From: Candidatus Competibacteraceae bacterium
GTDB lineage: Bacteria; Pseudomonadota; Gammaproteobacteria; Competibacterales; Competibacteraceae
Reading direction: 5' to 3'
NCBI GenBank assembly: GCA_007120095.1
Contig: SKOM01000254.1
Location: forward strand, 1 to 13,403
Length of the DNA stretch: 13,403 bases
Part shown: positions 6,289 to 13,380 of the stretch, one piece after another
Layout of the letters: every line of letters begins with the position of its first letter
How positions within the stretch are numbered: position 1 is the stretch's first letter
Notes under the pieces: generated by a model
Told to the model about the DNA's origin: nothing
Database searches by the model: none
Seen by the model: the letters and a program-made list of their open reading frames with translations, nothing else
Translations under genes and position numbers: made by a program

Positions 6289-6636
6289 ATGGGGCAATTA
6301 ACTACCCATGTACTTGACACGGCCACTGGCCGACCGGCGCAGGGTATACGTATCGAACTGTACCATATCACCACCCAGCGCCAGCGGCTGAAAAGCGTGA
6401 CCACCAATGCAGACGGGCGGTGCGATAACCCCCTGTTGGCGGGTGACGAGTTTCAGATCGGGGTGTACGAGCTGGTATTTCAGGTCGGGGATTATTTCAA
6501 CCGTCAGGGAGTTCGCTTGCCGGAACCGAAATTTCTCGATCAAGTGCCGATTCGTTTCGGCATCAGTAACGACAGCCATTATCATGTGCCGCTGCTGATT
6601 GCGCCGTATGGATTTTCAACGTATCGCGGAAGCTGA
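6289..6636 (+). CDS. uraH: 5-hydroxyisourate hydrolase (transthyretin-like)
   Basis: Hydrolyses 5-hydroxyisourate, the product of urate oxidation, to OHCU. The length is 115 residues, standard for HIUase. It has LTTHVLDTATGRPA at 4-17 with catalytic His7, Arg44 in the DGR motif, SHYHVPLLIAPYGFSTYRGS at the end with His97/His99, and the C-terminal YRGS signature that separates HIUases from true transthyretins. The ribosome site GAGG is about 8-9 bases before ATG. It acts upstream of uraD, which is broken nearby, and puuE. It is transcribed on the opposite strand from puuE, with the toxin-antitoxin islet between, and is convergent with the sodium-channel gene, only 7 bases apart. No urate oxidase is in the window. 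Confidence 0.96.
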   Translation: MGQLTTHVLDTATGRPAQGIRIELYHITTQRQRLKSVTTNADGRCDNPLLAGDEFQIGVYELVFQVGDYFNRQGVRLPEPKFLDQVPIRFGISNDSHYHVPLLIAPYGFSTYRGS

Positions 6637-6643
6637 GTGACGC

Positions 6644-7483
6644 TCAATCCCGCTTTTCCAGCAAGGCCTGCATTCGAGCCAGTCGCTGTTGCAGGGCCTG
6701 GGTTTGTTCGTTAAGCAAAGCAATTTCGGCATGCAAACTCGCGTTTTCCTCCTGCACAGCGCTGGTGACGATTTTCTTTTCCTCCACGGCCTGTTGATCA
6801 TGAATGCGCTGCATGGCGTCCACAATAATGGCGATGAATAAATTCAGCACGGTAAAGGTTGCGACCAAAATAAACGGCACGAAAAACGCCCATGCCCAAG
6901 GATGCTCTTCCATGACGGGTCGGGAGATACCCATCGACCAGCTTTCCAGGGTCATGATCTGGAATAGGGTGTACATCGATGCCCCCAGCGTACCAAACCA
7001 TTCGGGATGCGACTCCCGGAACAGGCCATTGGCAATAATGGCGAAGACATAAAACACCAAGATCAACAGCCCCATGATAGAAGCAATACCGGGTATGGCG
7101 CGGAACAAGGCTTCGACGATGAAACGCAGTTTGGGCACCATGGACACCAGACGCAGTAAGCGCAACACCCGCAGTACCGAGAACGGCCCGGTGCCTGGCA
7201 CGAGAGCAATGCCGACCACAAAGAAGTCAAAAATATTCCATGGATTACGCCAAAAACGCAGCCCATACGCTAATAATTTGGTCAGCAGCTCGATAACAAA
7301 TACCGATAAAATCAGCCGGTCAAGTGTTTTCAGCCAAATCCCCGCCATATCCATGGCGCGTTCTGAAGTTTCCAATCCGAGGGTCAGCGCGTTCAGCAGA
7401 ATCAGCGCAATAATTAACCGCTGGATGATTTGCGCCTCGACCAGATGGATTAATCGCTGCCGCCATTGAATCCGCTGTTCCAT
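6644..7483 (-). CDS. Bacterial voltage-gated sodium channel (BacNav/NaChBac family)
   Basis: Six-helix ion channel subunit of 279 residues; NaChBac and NavAb are of the same size, and four subunits make the pore. S1 is about 17-38, S2 56-75, S3 83-96, S4 102-115 and S5 133-153. The selectivity filter TLESWSM is at 178-184, the same as in NavAb and NavMs, with the pore helix FQIM before it. S6 is about 199-223 (LNLFIAIIVDAM). A C-terminal heptad-like coiled coil (about 232-275, LHAEIALLNEQTQALQQRL) is typical of the family's four-helix bundle. S4 reads SVLRVLRLLRLVSMVP, three arginines in register. I use ATG 7483, 10 bases after the upstream stop; the frame is open to 7543 but that would overlap the upstream gene by 50 bases. 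Likely inner membrane, cotranscribed with the SLAC1-type gene. Confidence 0.93.
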   Translation of the reverse strand: MEQRIQWRQRLIHLVEAQIIQRLIIALILLNALTLGLETSERAMDMAGIWLKTLDRLILSVFVIELLTKLLAYGLRFWRNPWNIFDFFVVGIALVPGTGPFSVLRVLRLLRLVSMVPKLRFIVEALFRAIPGIASIMGLLILVFYVFAIIANGLFRESHPEWFGTLGASMYTLFQIMTLESWSMGISRPVMEEHPWAWAFFVPFILVATFTVLNLFIAIIVDAMQRIHDQQAVEEKKIVTSAVQEENASLHAEIALLNEQTQALQQRLARMQALLEKRD

Positions 7484-7493
7484 GATGGTTAAG

Positions 7494-8447
7494 TCACTCA
7501 GCCAGTTCAGAACGCACCACAGCCAGCACCGTGCGAGCGGCAACGGTCAGGATCACCACCGTGGTGAGCGCTGCCAGCACCATCAGCGCGGCATCTGCAG
7601 GCAGCTCCATCTGGGTGGCGAACTGGAAACTCGCTCCGGTAAAAGCCGCTAAAGGGAAGGTATAAGCCCACCACGACGGAAAAAAAGGCAGCCGCAAAAA
7701 ACCGGGTATTTGGGGGATCAACAGCAGAAAGGTAAACAGGCCGATGCAATACAGCAGGTGCCCGGCAATGCCGACCTCACCGGTTAATGCAACCCACGAC
7801 AGAAACGCCACCGCAGGCGGAGCCAGCATAACCGCCAAGGTAGGACGCATCGGCGGTTCCAGGGCCGGGCCGGTAATCAAACGGAAAAATACGGCGGTGA
7901 TAAGAATACTCCAGAAAAACAGCCCCACGGCCATGAAAAACCAAGCGATCAGCAGATAGCCGGCCGGAGCCGCGACCAAGGGAACTAATACATTACCCAC
8001 AGCAGGAATAAACCAGGCCGGATTCAGGCTGCCCAAGGGGCGTTCGGTTTCTAACCAAACGGTGACGATAATCACTGTCAACAACAAGTGCAGTGCGGCC
8101 CCCACCATCCATAAGCTTGCGCCTAGACTGGGTGAATACTGACCCAACAATAACCCTAGCAGCACCAGGCTGATCGAAATAGCCGGTAAAAAATTAATCC
8201 GCACCGGATGGCGCAGCTCAGCCATCACCCGCTCCGGATAGCGCAGCGCTTTGCATCCGTACAAGGGCACTAACAGCAGGAAGACCACCAAGGCGAGCAC
8301 GGTGACCAGATTCGACATCACCGGCAACAGATCCCAGCGCTGCTCCACCGCATGCCACACGATGGCTAAGCCGCTCAGACCCATGACCGAGGCAAATAAG
8401 GGTAAGGGCAGATGATAACACCAGCTCTGTGGAGCAGACTCTGACAC
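7494..8447 (-). CDS. SLAC1/TehA (TDT) family anion channel or C4-dicarboxylate-type carrier (GTG start)
   Basis: Integral membrane protein of 317 residues with about ten hydrophobic helices, the size and layout of the tellurite-resistance/dicarboxylate transporter (TDT) family that includes bacterial TehA and plant SLAC1 anion channels. The first helix after YHLPLPLFASVMGLSGLAIV, the middle NPAWFIPAVGNVLVPLVAA and the late PSWWAYTFPLAAFTGASFQF are the family-like conserved stretches. The transported anion cannot be read from sequence. The start is GTG at 8447, because AGGGA (8455-8459) lies 7 bases upstream and the dsbA stop is 10 bases back; the longer frame to 8480 would overlap dsbA. It is followed 10 bases later by the sodium-channel gene. 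Confidence 0.88.
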   Translation of the reverse strand: MSESAPQSWCYHLPLPLFASVMGLSGLAIVWHAVEQRWDLLPVMSNLVTVLALVVFLLLVPLYGCKALRYPERVMAELRHPVRINFLPAISISLVLLGLLLGQYSPSLGASLWMVGAALHLLLTVIIVTVWLETERPLGSLNPAWFIPAVGNVLVPLVAAPAGYLLIAWFFMAVGLFFWSILITAVFFRLITGPALEPPMRPTLAVMLAPPAVAFLSWVALTGEVGIAGHLLYCIGLFTFLLLIPQIPGFLRLPFFPSWWAYTFPLAAFTGASFQFATQMELPADAALMVLAALTTVVILTVAARTVLAVVRSELAE

Positions 8448-8457
8448 CGTTCGTTCC

Positions 8458-9108
8458 CTAGTCCACCGTCGGTGCGCCATAACGGCGGGTCAGGAAATCA
8501 GCCACATCCAGCATACGTGGATTGCTACCCGCCATGGAACCGGTGGTCAAGTACTGGCCGTTAATCACCACAGAGGGCGTACCGCGAATCTGGTAACGCT
8601 GGGTGAGTTGGTTCGCACGCCTGACCTTGGTTTCGACCGCAAAGGAGTTAAACGCACGATCAAACGCCTCGCGCTCCACACCCAGTTCGGCGAACAGGTC
8701 AGCCACCTGATCCACGTTGGTCAACCGCCGCCGTTGCACATGGAATGCATCGTAGAGGGCCGTATCGGCCTGGTCTTCGATATCCAGCTCCTGAGCGGCA
8801 TAATACGCCCGAGCCATCAGTTCCATGTCACGGCGGCCAAACGTCACCGGTATGCGGATGAACTCGACATTATCAGGTTTAGTTTGCAACCATTCCTGGA
8901 CAGCCGGTTTAAAATTAAAGCAATGGATGCAGTTATAAGCAAACAGCTCGACGACTTCTGGATGCTCACCAGAACCCGCCGGGTGAGCTTGCGGCAGACG
9001 TTGATAATGCGTGCCTTCCTGAAATAAGGCTTGGGCATGAGCAGACAGTGCCAAGGTGTTCAGTAGCAACACGCCTAATACCCATCGAGTTAAGCTATAG
9101 TTCATCAT
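8458..9108 (-). CDS. dsbA: Thiol:disulfide interchange protein DsbA with a CIHC active site
   Basis: Periplasmic oxidase introducing disulfides into exported proteins; 216 residues with an export signal and likely cleavage after Ala25 (SAHA, then QA). The thioredoxin-fold active site is at residues 60-63 in FAYNCIHCFNF. The cis-proline loop GTPSVVINGQY has Thr177-Pro178. The helical insertion between them (about 95-165) is of DsbA type. The catalytic dipeptide is Ile-His, whereas almost all DsbA proteins I know have Pro-His (CPHC). Two ATGs are adjacent (9108 and 9105); GGAG is 6 bases before the first, so I use that. It lies 70 bases downstream of the cytochrome c4 gene, as in Pseudomonas, and 10 bases before the SLAC1-type gene. 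Confidence 0.94.
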   Translation of the reverse strand: MMNYSLTRWVLGVLLLNTLALSAHAQALFQEGTHYQRLPQAHPAGSGEHPEVVELFAYNCIHCFNFKPAVQEWLQTKPDNVEFIRIPVTFGRRDMELMARAYYAAQELDIEDQADTALYDAFHVQRRRLTNVDQVADLFAELGVEREAFDRAFNSFAVETKVRRANQLTQRYQIRGTPSVVINGQYLTTGSMAGSNPRMLDVADFLTRRYGAPTVD

Positions 9109-9178
9109 ACTATTCTCCAGTCACGGGTTCTCTAAGTGCATGCGCCCGCTTTGACCGAGTCGCACAGTACGGGTTGCA

Positions 9179-9790
9179 TCAAGGCCGTAAACCTTGGATA
9201 AACGAGGCCACCGCTTCGATTTGCTCGTCGCTGATATTGGTGGCGGAGCCACGCATCATGCCATTGATGTCATTGTGACGTTCCATGGTGCGGAACGCGT
9301 GCATTTGGGTGGCGGTGTACTCAGCATGTTGACCGGCCAGCCACGGAAAGTTGCCTGGCGCATTGACACGTCCGGCCGGGCCATGACAACCACTGCATGC
9401 GGGTACCCCGCGCACCGAATCACCACCCCGATAGATAGCCTCGCCTTGAGCGACTAAATCCGGATCGGCTTCACCAAACTGGAGGGTTTGTGAGGCATAA
9501 AAGGCGGCAAGATCGTTAATGTCTTCATCGCTTAAACCGGCGGCCATGCCACGCATAATGGCGTTGGCGCGCTCACCACTGCGAAATTCGCGCAACTGTT
9601 TAGCGAGGTAACCGGCATGTTGACCGGCGAGTTTTGGCCATTCGCCCATCATACTATTGCCATCCGCACCGTGGCAGGCGATACATGCGGTTGATTTAGC
9701 TTGACCCGCTTCGGGGTCACCAATAGCAACGGCGGAAGTACTGATAAGCAGGAATCCGCAAGCAGCGGCGAATGCAAGAAGGGTTTTCAT
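9179..9790 (-). CDS. Dihaem cytochrome c4
   Basis: Periplasmic electron carrier of the c4 family, 203 residues in two similar halves. It has a signal peptide MKTLLAFAAACGFLLISTSAVA (cleavage after about 22), then CIACH at 36-40 and CSGCH at 132-136 for covalent haem. Both halves repeat 'WPKLAGQHAGYLAKQLREFRSGER' / 'FPWLAGQHAEYTATQMHAFR'. Methionine ligands are expected in IMRGMA (79-82) and MMRG (178-179). It usually passes electrons to terminal oxidases. The frame can also begin at GTG 9799, three bases after AGGAG; ATG 9790 lies 12 bases after it and gives the better signal peptide, but the choice is not certain. It is divergent from engB and the first gene of the dsbA/channel group. Confidence 0.94.
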   Translation of the reverse strand: MKTLLAFAAACGFLLISTSAVAIGDPEAGQAKSTACIACHGADGNSMMGEWPKLAGQHAGYLAKQLREFRSGERANAIMRGMAAGLSDEDINDLAAFYASQTLQFGEADPDLVAQGEAIYRGGDSVRGVPACSGCHGPAGRVNAPGNFPWLAGQHAEYTATQMHAFRTMERHNDINGMMRGSATNISDEQIEAVASFIQGLRP

Positions 9791-9933
9791 GATTTTCACA
9801 AGCTCCTGTGAAGCCGTACATCAGAAGGAATGTCATAACACATTTTAAAGTCGTCGGTCGTCTAACTATTTCATCCTTGCAGTTCGATTCCCGTACAATC
9901 CCCAGACTTTCCCAGTCCGGAGGCCTTGGTACA

Positions 9934-10569
9934 GTGAGCCAACATCACTATCGTTCGACCCGCTTTTTGACCAGCGTCAGTGAACCAGGACAACTGCCGC
10001 TGGACACAGGCCGTGAAGTCGCTTTCGCCGGTCGCTCTAACGTCGGCAAATCCAGTGCCCTCAATGCCCTCACCGGGCAACGGCAACTGGCACGTATCAG
10101 CAAAACGCCTGGGCGCACCCAGATGCTGAACTACTTCGAGATTACCCCCGGCCATCATCTGGTCGATTTGCCGGGCTATGGCTATGCCAAAGTACCGGAC
10201 GCAATCCGCCGCCGCTGGCAACAAGCCTTGGAGCATTATCTGCGTCAACGCCGGGCGCTGGTGGGCCTGATTCTGCTGGTTGATATTCGCCGCCAACTGA
10301 CAGCACTTGATCACCAATTGCTGGACTGGAGCGCCTGGCGACCCCTGCCCGTGCATCTGCTGCTTACCAAAGCAGACAAACTTAACCGTGGCCCCGCCAC
10401 AGCCAGCCTGTATAGTGTACGGGGTGAACTGGAAAAGCTCTACCCATTGGCCAGTGTCCAGTTGTTTTCGGCAACGACCGGCCAGGGACTCGACGGTCTG
10501 CACCAAAAACTGAATCAGTGGTTGTTGCAAGAGGGAATGCCCGATGTTCATGGGGAATTGCCGGATTGA
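9934..10569 (+). CDS. engB: Ribosome-biogenesis GTPase EngB (YihA/YsxC) (GTG start)
   Basis: TRAFAC-class GTPase needed for assembly of the large ribosomal subunit in the cytoplasm. The 211 residues from GTG 9934 match the size of E. coli YihA. G1 GRSNVGKSS is at 33-41, G2 within TPGRTQ at 58-63, G3 DLPGYG at 78-83, G4 TKAD at 145-148 and G5 SAT at 179-181. The frame is open upstream to ATG 9808, but those 42 codons have no family similarity, while GTG is preceded by GGAGG ten bases earlier and opens the familiar 'STRFLTSVSEPGQLP.DTGREVAFAGRSN'. A -10-like TACAAT at 9894-9899 without a convincing -35 lies in the leader. Divergent from the cytochrome c4 gene, as in Pseudomonas; convergent with the DUF484 gene. 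Confidence 0.96.
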   Translation: MSQHHYRSTRFLTSVSEPGQLPLDTGREVAFAGRSNVGKSSALNALTGQRQLARISKTPGRTQMLNYFEITPGHHLVDLPGYGYAKVPDAIRRRWQQALEHYLRQRRALVGLILLVDIRRQLTALDHQLLDWSAWRPLPVHLLLTKADKLNRGPATASLYSVRGELEKLYPLASVQLFSATTGQGLDGLHQKLNQWLLQEGMPDVHGELPD

Positions 10570-10592
10570 TATGCTGTTGCTCAATAGTGAAT

Positions 10593-11300
10593 TTAACCGC
10601 ATGAAGTCGCAGCCAGCCGTTGCAGGCGCACCTGCAAGGCTCGGCTGACCAGTTCACCAATACGACTGAGAAATACCGTTCCCGCGCCGGGATAGAAGCG
10701 CTCAGGATCACGGCTGCCAATGGCTAGCAGACCTCGCCATTCCTCAGCAACCAGCAAAGGAATAAGTGCAGCCGAAGCCACCTCAGGGGCGGCCTCGTCG
10801 AATAACCAGCGGCTTTGTTGCGAAGTAGGTCGCCCGCACCACGGGTGGTCGCGGTATAATACATCATGGCAAGCTTCCAAGGCTGCCGTGCTCAGACGGT
10901 CACGCTCGCTCAGCCCGCATTGTGGCCGAGTCAGTGACAATTTGAGTGCGGCAAAATCAGCATTAAATTCATCACGCAACATATTCTGCACACGGTGTAA
11001 TAAATCATCCAATGCCTGGGTCTCAATGAGCACCAGATTCAAGTTTTGCATCCGTACGGCCAGGCCGTCGTTTTCCCGTGCGACCTGTACCAGTTCTTGC
11101 AGACGTTGCCGCAATTGCTGATTCTGATCTCGCATCAATTGCATTTGCCGCTCCAACAAGGACACGGCCGAACCACAAACATGCGGTACCCGTAGTGTTT
11201 GCAAAATATCCAGATGCCGCTCGAAAAAATCCGGATGAGCGAGCAAATAAGCCGCAATATGCTGTTCCCATTCCGGCCTATCGTCGGTATAACTCAACAT
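10593..11300 (-). CDS. DUF484 family protein (GAF-like)
   Basis: A 235-residue soluble protein of the DUF484 family, usually found between dapF and xerC in Gammaproteobacteria; its function is not established. The N-terminal helices have the family motif YLLAHPDFFERHLDILQTLRVPH (about 18-40). A coiled coil of Gln, Leu and Arg follows (SLLERQMQLMRDQNQQLRQRLQELVQ, about 47-72). The C-terminal half (about 85-225) is GAF-like, ending with GLLAIGSRDPERFYPGAGTVFLSRIGELVSRAL. It starts with an ATG overlapping the dapF stop by 7 bases. Downstream, engB comes in the opposite direction 23 bases away; no xerC follows, unlike the usual order. There is no hairpin terminator in those 23 bases. Confidence 0.9.
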   Translation of the reverse strand: MLSYTDDRPEWEQHIAAYLLAHPDFFERHLDILQTLRVPHVCGSAVSLLERQMQLMRDQNQQLRQRLQELVQVARENDGLAVRMQNLNLVLIETQALDDLLHRVQNMLRDEFNADFAALKLSLTRPQCGLSERDRLSTAALEACHDVLYRDHPWCGRPTSQQSRWLFDEAAPEVASAALIPLLVAEEWRGLLAIGSRDPERFYPGAGTVFLSRIGELVSRALQVRLQRLAATSCG

Positions 11301-12133
11301 GTCTCGATGACTCCTTCAAAAACCCGAATGGCTGGCCCGGTGAGGATCAATGGCGCTTTTTGATTGGCCGCTTGCCATTCGATGGATAATTCCCCGCCCG
11401 GCAATCTCACTTGTACCTGTGATTTTAACAGCCCCCAGCGTTGACCGACAGCAACAGCCGCACAAGCACCGCTACCACAGGCTAAGGTTTCCCCAACCCC
11501 GCGCTCAAATACACGCAGGCGGATCACGTCGGATTGTATGACCTGCATAAAGCCGACGTTAACCCCTTGAGGAAACTGCGGATGAGTGGCCAGTAGCGCC
11601 CCCACAGAAGCCACTTCAGCCTGTTCAAGCGCATCGACTAACACCACGGCATGCGGATTACCCAGCGATACGGCTCCAAAGGTGACTTCCCGCCCAGCGA
11701 CATCGAGTGTATAGCGCAAAGCCTGTTCGGCGACTTGCAGCGGAATTTCTGTCGGTGACCAACGGGGCACTCCCTGCGAAACACTGATTTGGCCATCGTC
11801 CTGTATAAATAATTCCAGTACATCCTGTGCCGTGCGCACTCGCAGCGGGTTGCGGGTACTCAAACCTTGATCCTGGACAAAACGGGCAAAACACCGCGCT
11901 CCGTTGCCACATTGAGCCACTTCGCCACCGTCGGCGTTAAAAATCCGGTAGCGGAAATCCGCTTCGGTGGACTCGGCGGGTTCGATCAACAGCAATTGAT
12001 CAAAGCCAATACCAAAATGCCGGTCCGCCCATTGGCGGATCGTTGATGCTGATAGTGCCACGGATTGGCGCACCCCATCGATGACCATAAAGTCATTACC
12101 CAAGCCGTGCATTTTGGTAAAGCGCAAATTCAT
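11294..12133 (-). CDS. dapF: Diaminopimelate epimerase
   Basis: Interconverts LL- and meso-diaminopimelate in the lysine and peptidoglycan pathway. The 279 residues from ATG 12133 match the usual 270-280. It begins MNLRFTKMHGLGNDFMVIDG, has the first catalytic cysteine (Cys75) in AQCGNGARC and the second (Cys219) in GETLACGSGACA, plus FDQLLLIEP at 44-52 and GNPHAVV near 158-164. The start overlaps the lysA stop as ATGA; an alternative GTG at 12142 adds only three residues and lacks family support. The stop lies inside the DUF484 start. So lysA, dapF and DUF484 are translationally linked. Confidence 0.97.
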   Translation of the reverse strand: MNLRFTKMHGLGNDFMVIDGVRQSVALSASTIRQWADRHFGIGFDQLLLIEPAESTEADFRYRIFNADGGEVAQCGNGARCFARFVQDQGLSTRNPLRVRTAQDVLELFIQDDGQISVSQGVPRWSPTEIPLQVAEQALRYTLDVAGREVTFGAVSLGNPHAVVLVDALEQAEVASVGALLATHPQFPQGVNVGFMQVIQSDVIRLRVFERGVGETLACGSGACAAVAVGQRWGLLKSQVQVRLPGGELSIEWQAANQKAPLILTGPAIRVFEGVIETC

Positions 12134-13374
12134 GGCAGGCACCGCTCGCCGACGAATAAATCCGCCACGGTTTCACGTTCACGCACCAGATAGGTGCTTG
12201 CACCATCAACCATCACTTCGGCCGCTCTAGGCCGGCTATTGTAATTGGAACTCATCACAAAACCGTAGGCACCGGAAGAACGCACAGCCAATAGATCACC
12301 CGCTTCCAAAGCCAACAAACGGTCTTTACCGAGGAAATCCGCCGATTCACACACCGGGCCGACGATATCATAGTGCTGGGCAGGCGTTGAGCGGGGACGT
12401 ACCGGTTCAATCGCCTGCCAAGCGGAGTACAATGCTGGACGCAATAAGTCATTCATCGCCGCATCGACGACAGCAAAGTTTTTAGCTTCACTGTGTTTGA
12501 GTAATTCTACCTGAGTGACCAGCATACCGGCATTACCGACAATCGCTCGACCCGGTTCGATGAGAATGTCGTAAGGTTGATCATGCAAACGGCTGAGCAA
12601 GGCCTGCGCCTGCACAGCAGGTTCGGGCGGCGTCTCGTCACGGTAGCGAATGCCTAAACCACCACCTAAATCCAGATGTGCAACAGCAATGCCCTCGGCC
12701 GCTAAGCGCGAGGCTAACTCCAGAACGCGCTCCAGGGCGGCAACAAACGGTTCAGTGCTCACCAATTGAGAACCAATATGACAGTCGATGCCGACGACCT
12801 GCAAATAGGGTGAAGCAGCCGCCTGACGATACAATGGCAGCGCCACATCGATAGGGATACCGAATTTATTGTCGCGTAAACCGGTGGCAATATAGGGGTG
12901 AGTTTGGGCATCCACATCGGGATTAACCCGCAAGGACACCGGCGCTTGCACCCCGTGTGTGCTTGCCAAGCGCTCAAGCAGCAGCAGCTCCGCCGCTGAT
13001 TCCACATTAAAGCAATGGATGCCGACTTCCAGCGCCCGCTCAATTTCCGCCGCACGTTTCCCGACGCCGGAAAATAACACCTTGCCTGGATCACCACCGG
13101 CGGCCAGCACCCGCTCCAATTCACCGCCGGATACGATGTCAAACCCCGATCCCAGACGCGCCAGAATATTTAATACCGCTAAATTAGAGTTCGCTTTAAC
13201 GGCATAGCAGATCAGATGCGGATGATCAGCAAAAGCCTGATCAAATGCCCGCCAATGCCGTTCAATAGTTGCTCGTGAATAAATATAACAGGGGGTACCG
13301 TACTCGGCGACGATGGAGGCCACGGGCTGCTGTTCTGCGTACAGTTCGCCACCATGGTAATTGAAATAATCCAA
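12130..13374 (-). CDS. lysA: Diaminopimelate decarboxylase (TTG start)
   Basis: PLP enzyme turning meso-diaminopimelate into lysine, 414 residues (usual 410-420). Lys60 in YAVKANSN binds PLP. Other features are GFDIVSGGELERVLAAGG near 77-94, NPDVDAQTHPYIATG, DCHIGSQ, the GGGLGIRY loop, IEPGRAIV (PLP phosphate) and the active-site Cys in VGPVCESADFL. The start is TTG at 13374, giving MDYFNYHGGELYAE, like the Pseudomonas LysA N-terminus; no ATG exists nearby and AGGAG is nine bases upstream (13384-13388). The stop is fused to the dapF ATG. It is first of the block, with an alanine/glutamate-ended frame (lipoprotein?) closely upstream. Confidence 0.96.
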   Translation of the reverse strand: MDYFNYHGGELYAEQQPVASIVAEYGTPCYIYSRATIERHWRAFDQAFADHPHLICYAVKANSNLAVLNILARLGSGFDIVSGGELERVLAAGGDPGKVLFSGVGKRAAEIERALEVGIHCFNVESAAELLLLERLASTHGVQAPVSLRVNPDVDAQTHPYIATGLRDNKFGIPIDVALPLYRQAAASPYLQVVGIDCHIGSQLVSTEPFVAALERVLELASRLAAEGIAVAHLDLGGGLGIRYRDETPPEPAVQAQALLSRLHDQPYDILIEPGRAIVGNAGMLVTQVELLKHSEAKNFAVVDAAMNDLLRPALYSAWQAIEPVRPRSTPAQHYDIVGPVCESADFLGKDRLLALEAGDLLAVRSSGAYGFVMSSNYNSRPRAAEVMVDGASTYLVRERETVADLFVGERCLP

Positions 13375-13380
13375 GCAGAT

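Noticed and set aside
6298..6585. 95-codon minus-strand frame inside uraH
   Set aside because: It is opposite an intact HIU hydrolase with all signature residues; composition is that of a reverse-strand shadow.
6634..6650. Small inverted repeat TGAG-TGACG-CTCA between uraH and the sodium-channel gene as a terminator
   Set aside because: The stem is only 4 base pairs and no T-run follows on either strand.
8608..9027. 139-codon plus-strand frame opposite dsbA
   Set aside because: Antisense to a gene with a signal peptide, CxxC and cis-proline loop; no independent evidence.
9109..9178. AACCCGT repeated in the gap between cytochrome c4 and dsbA as a regulatory repeat
   Set aside because: A single 7-base direct repeat in 70 bases is weak and has no symmetry or promoter context.
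9808..9933. 42-codon N-terminal extension of EngB from ATG 9808
   Set aside because: It does not resemble the family; GTG 9934 with GGAGG upstream gives the normal length.
9871..10602. Long open frame on the minus strand across engB (243 codons)
   Set aside because: It is the antisense shadow of a well-supported GTPase gene, has no recognisable domain and no ribosome site.
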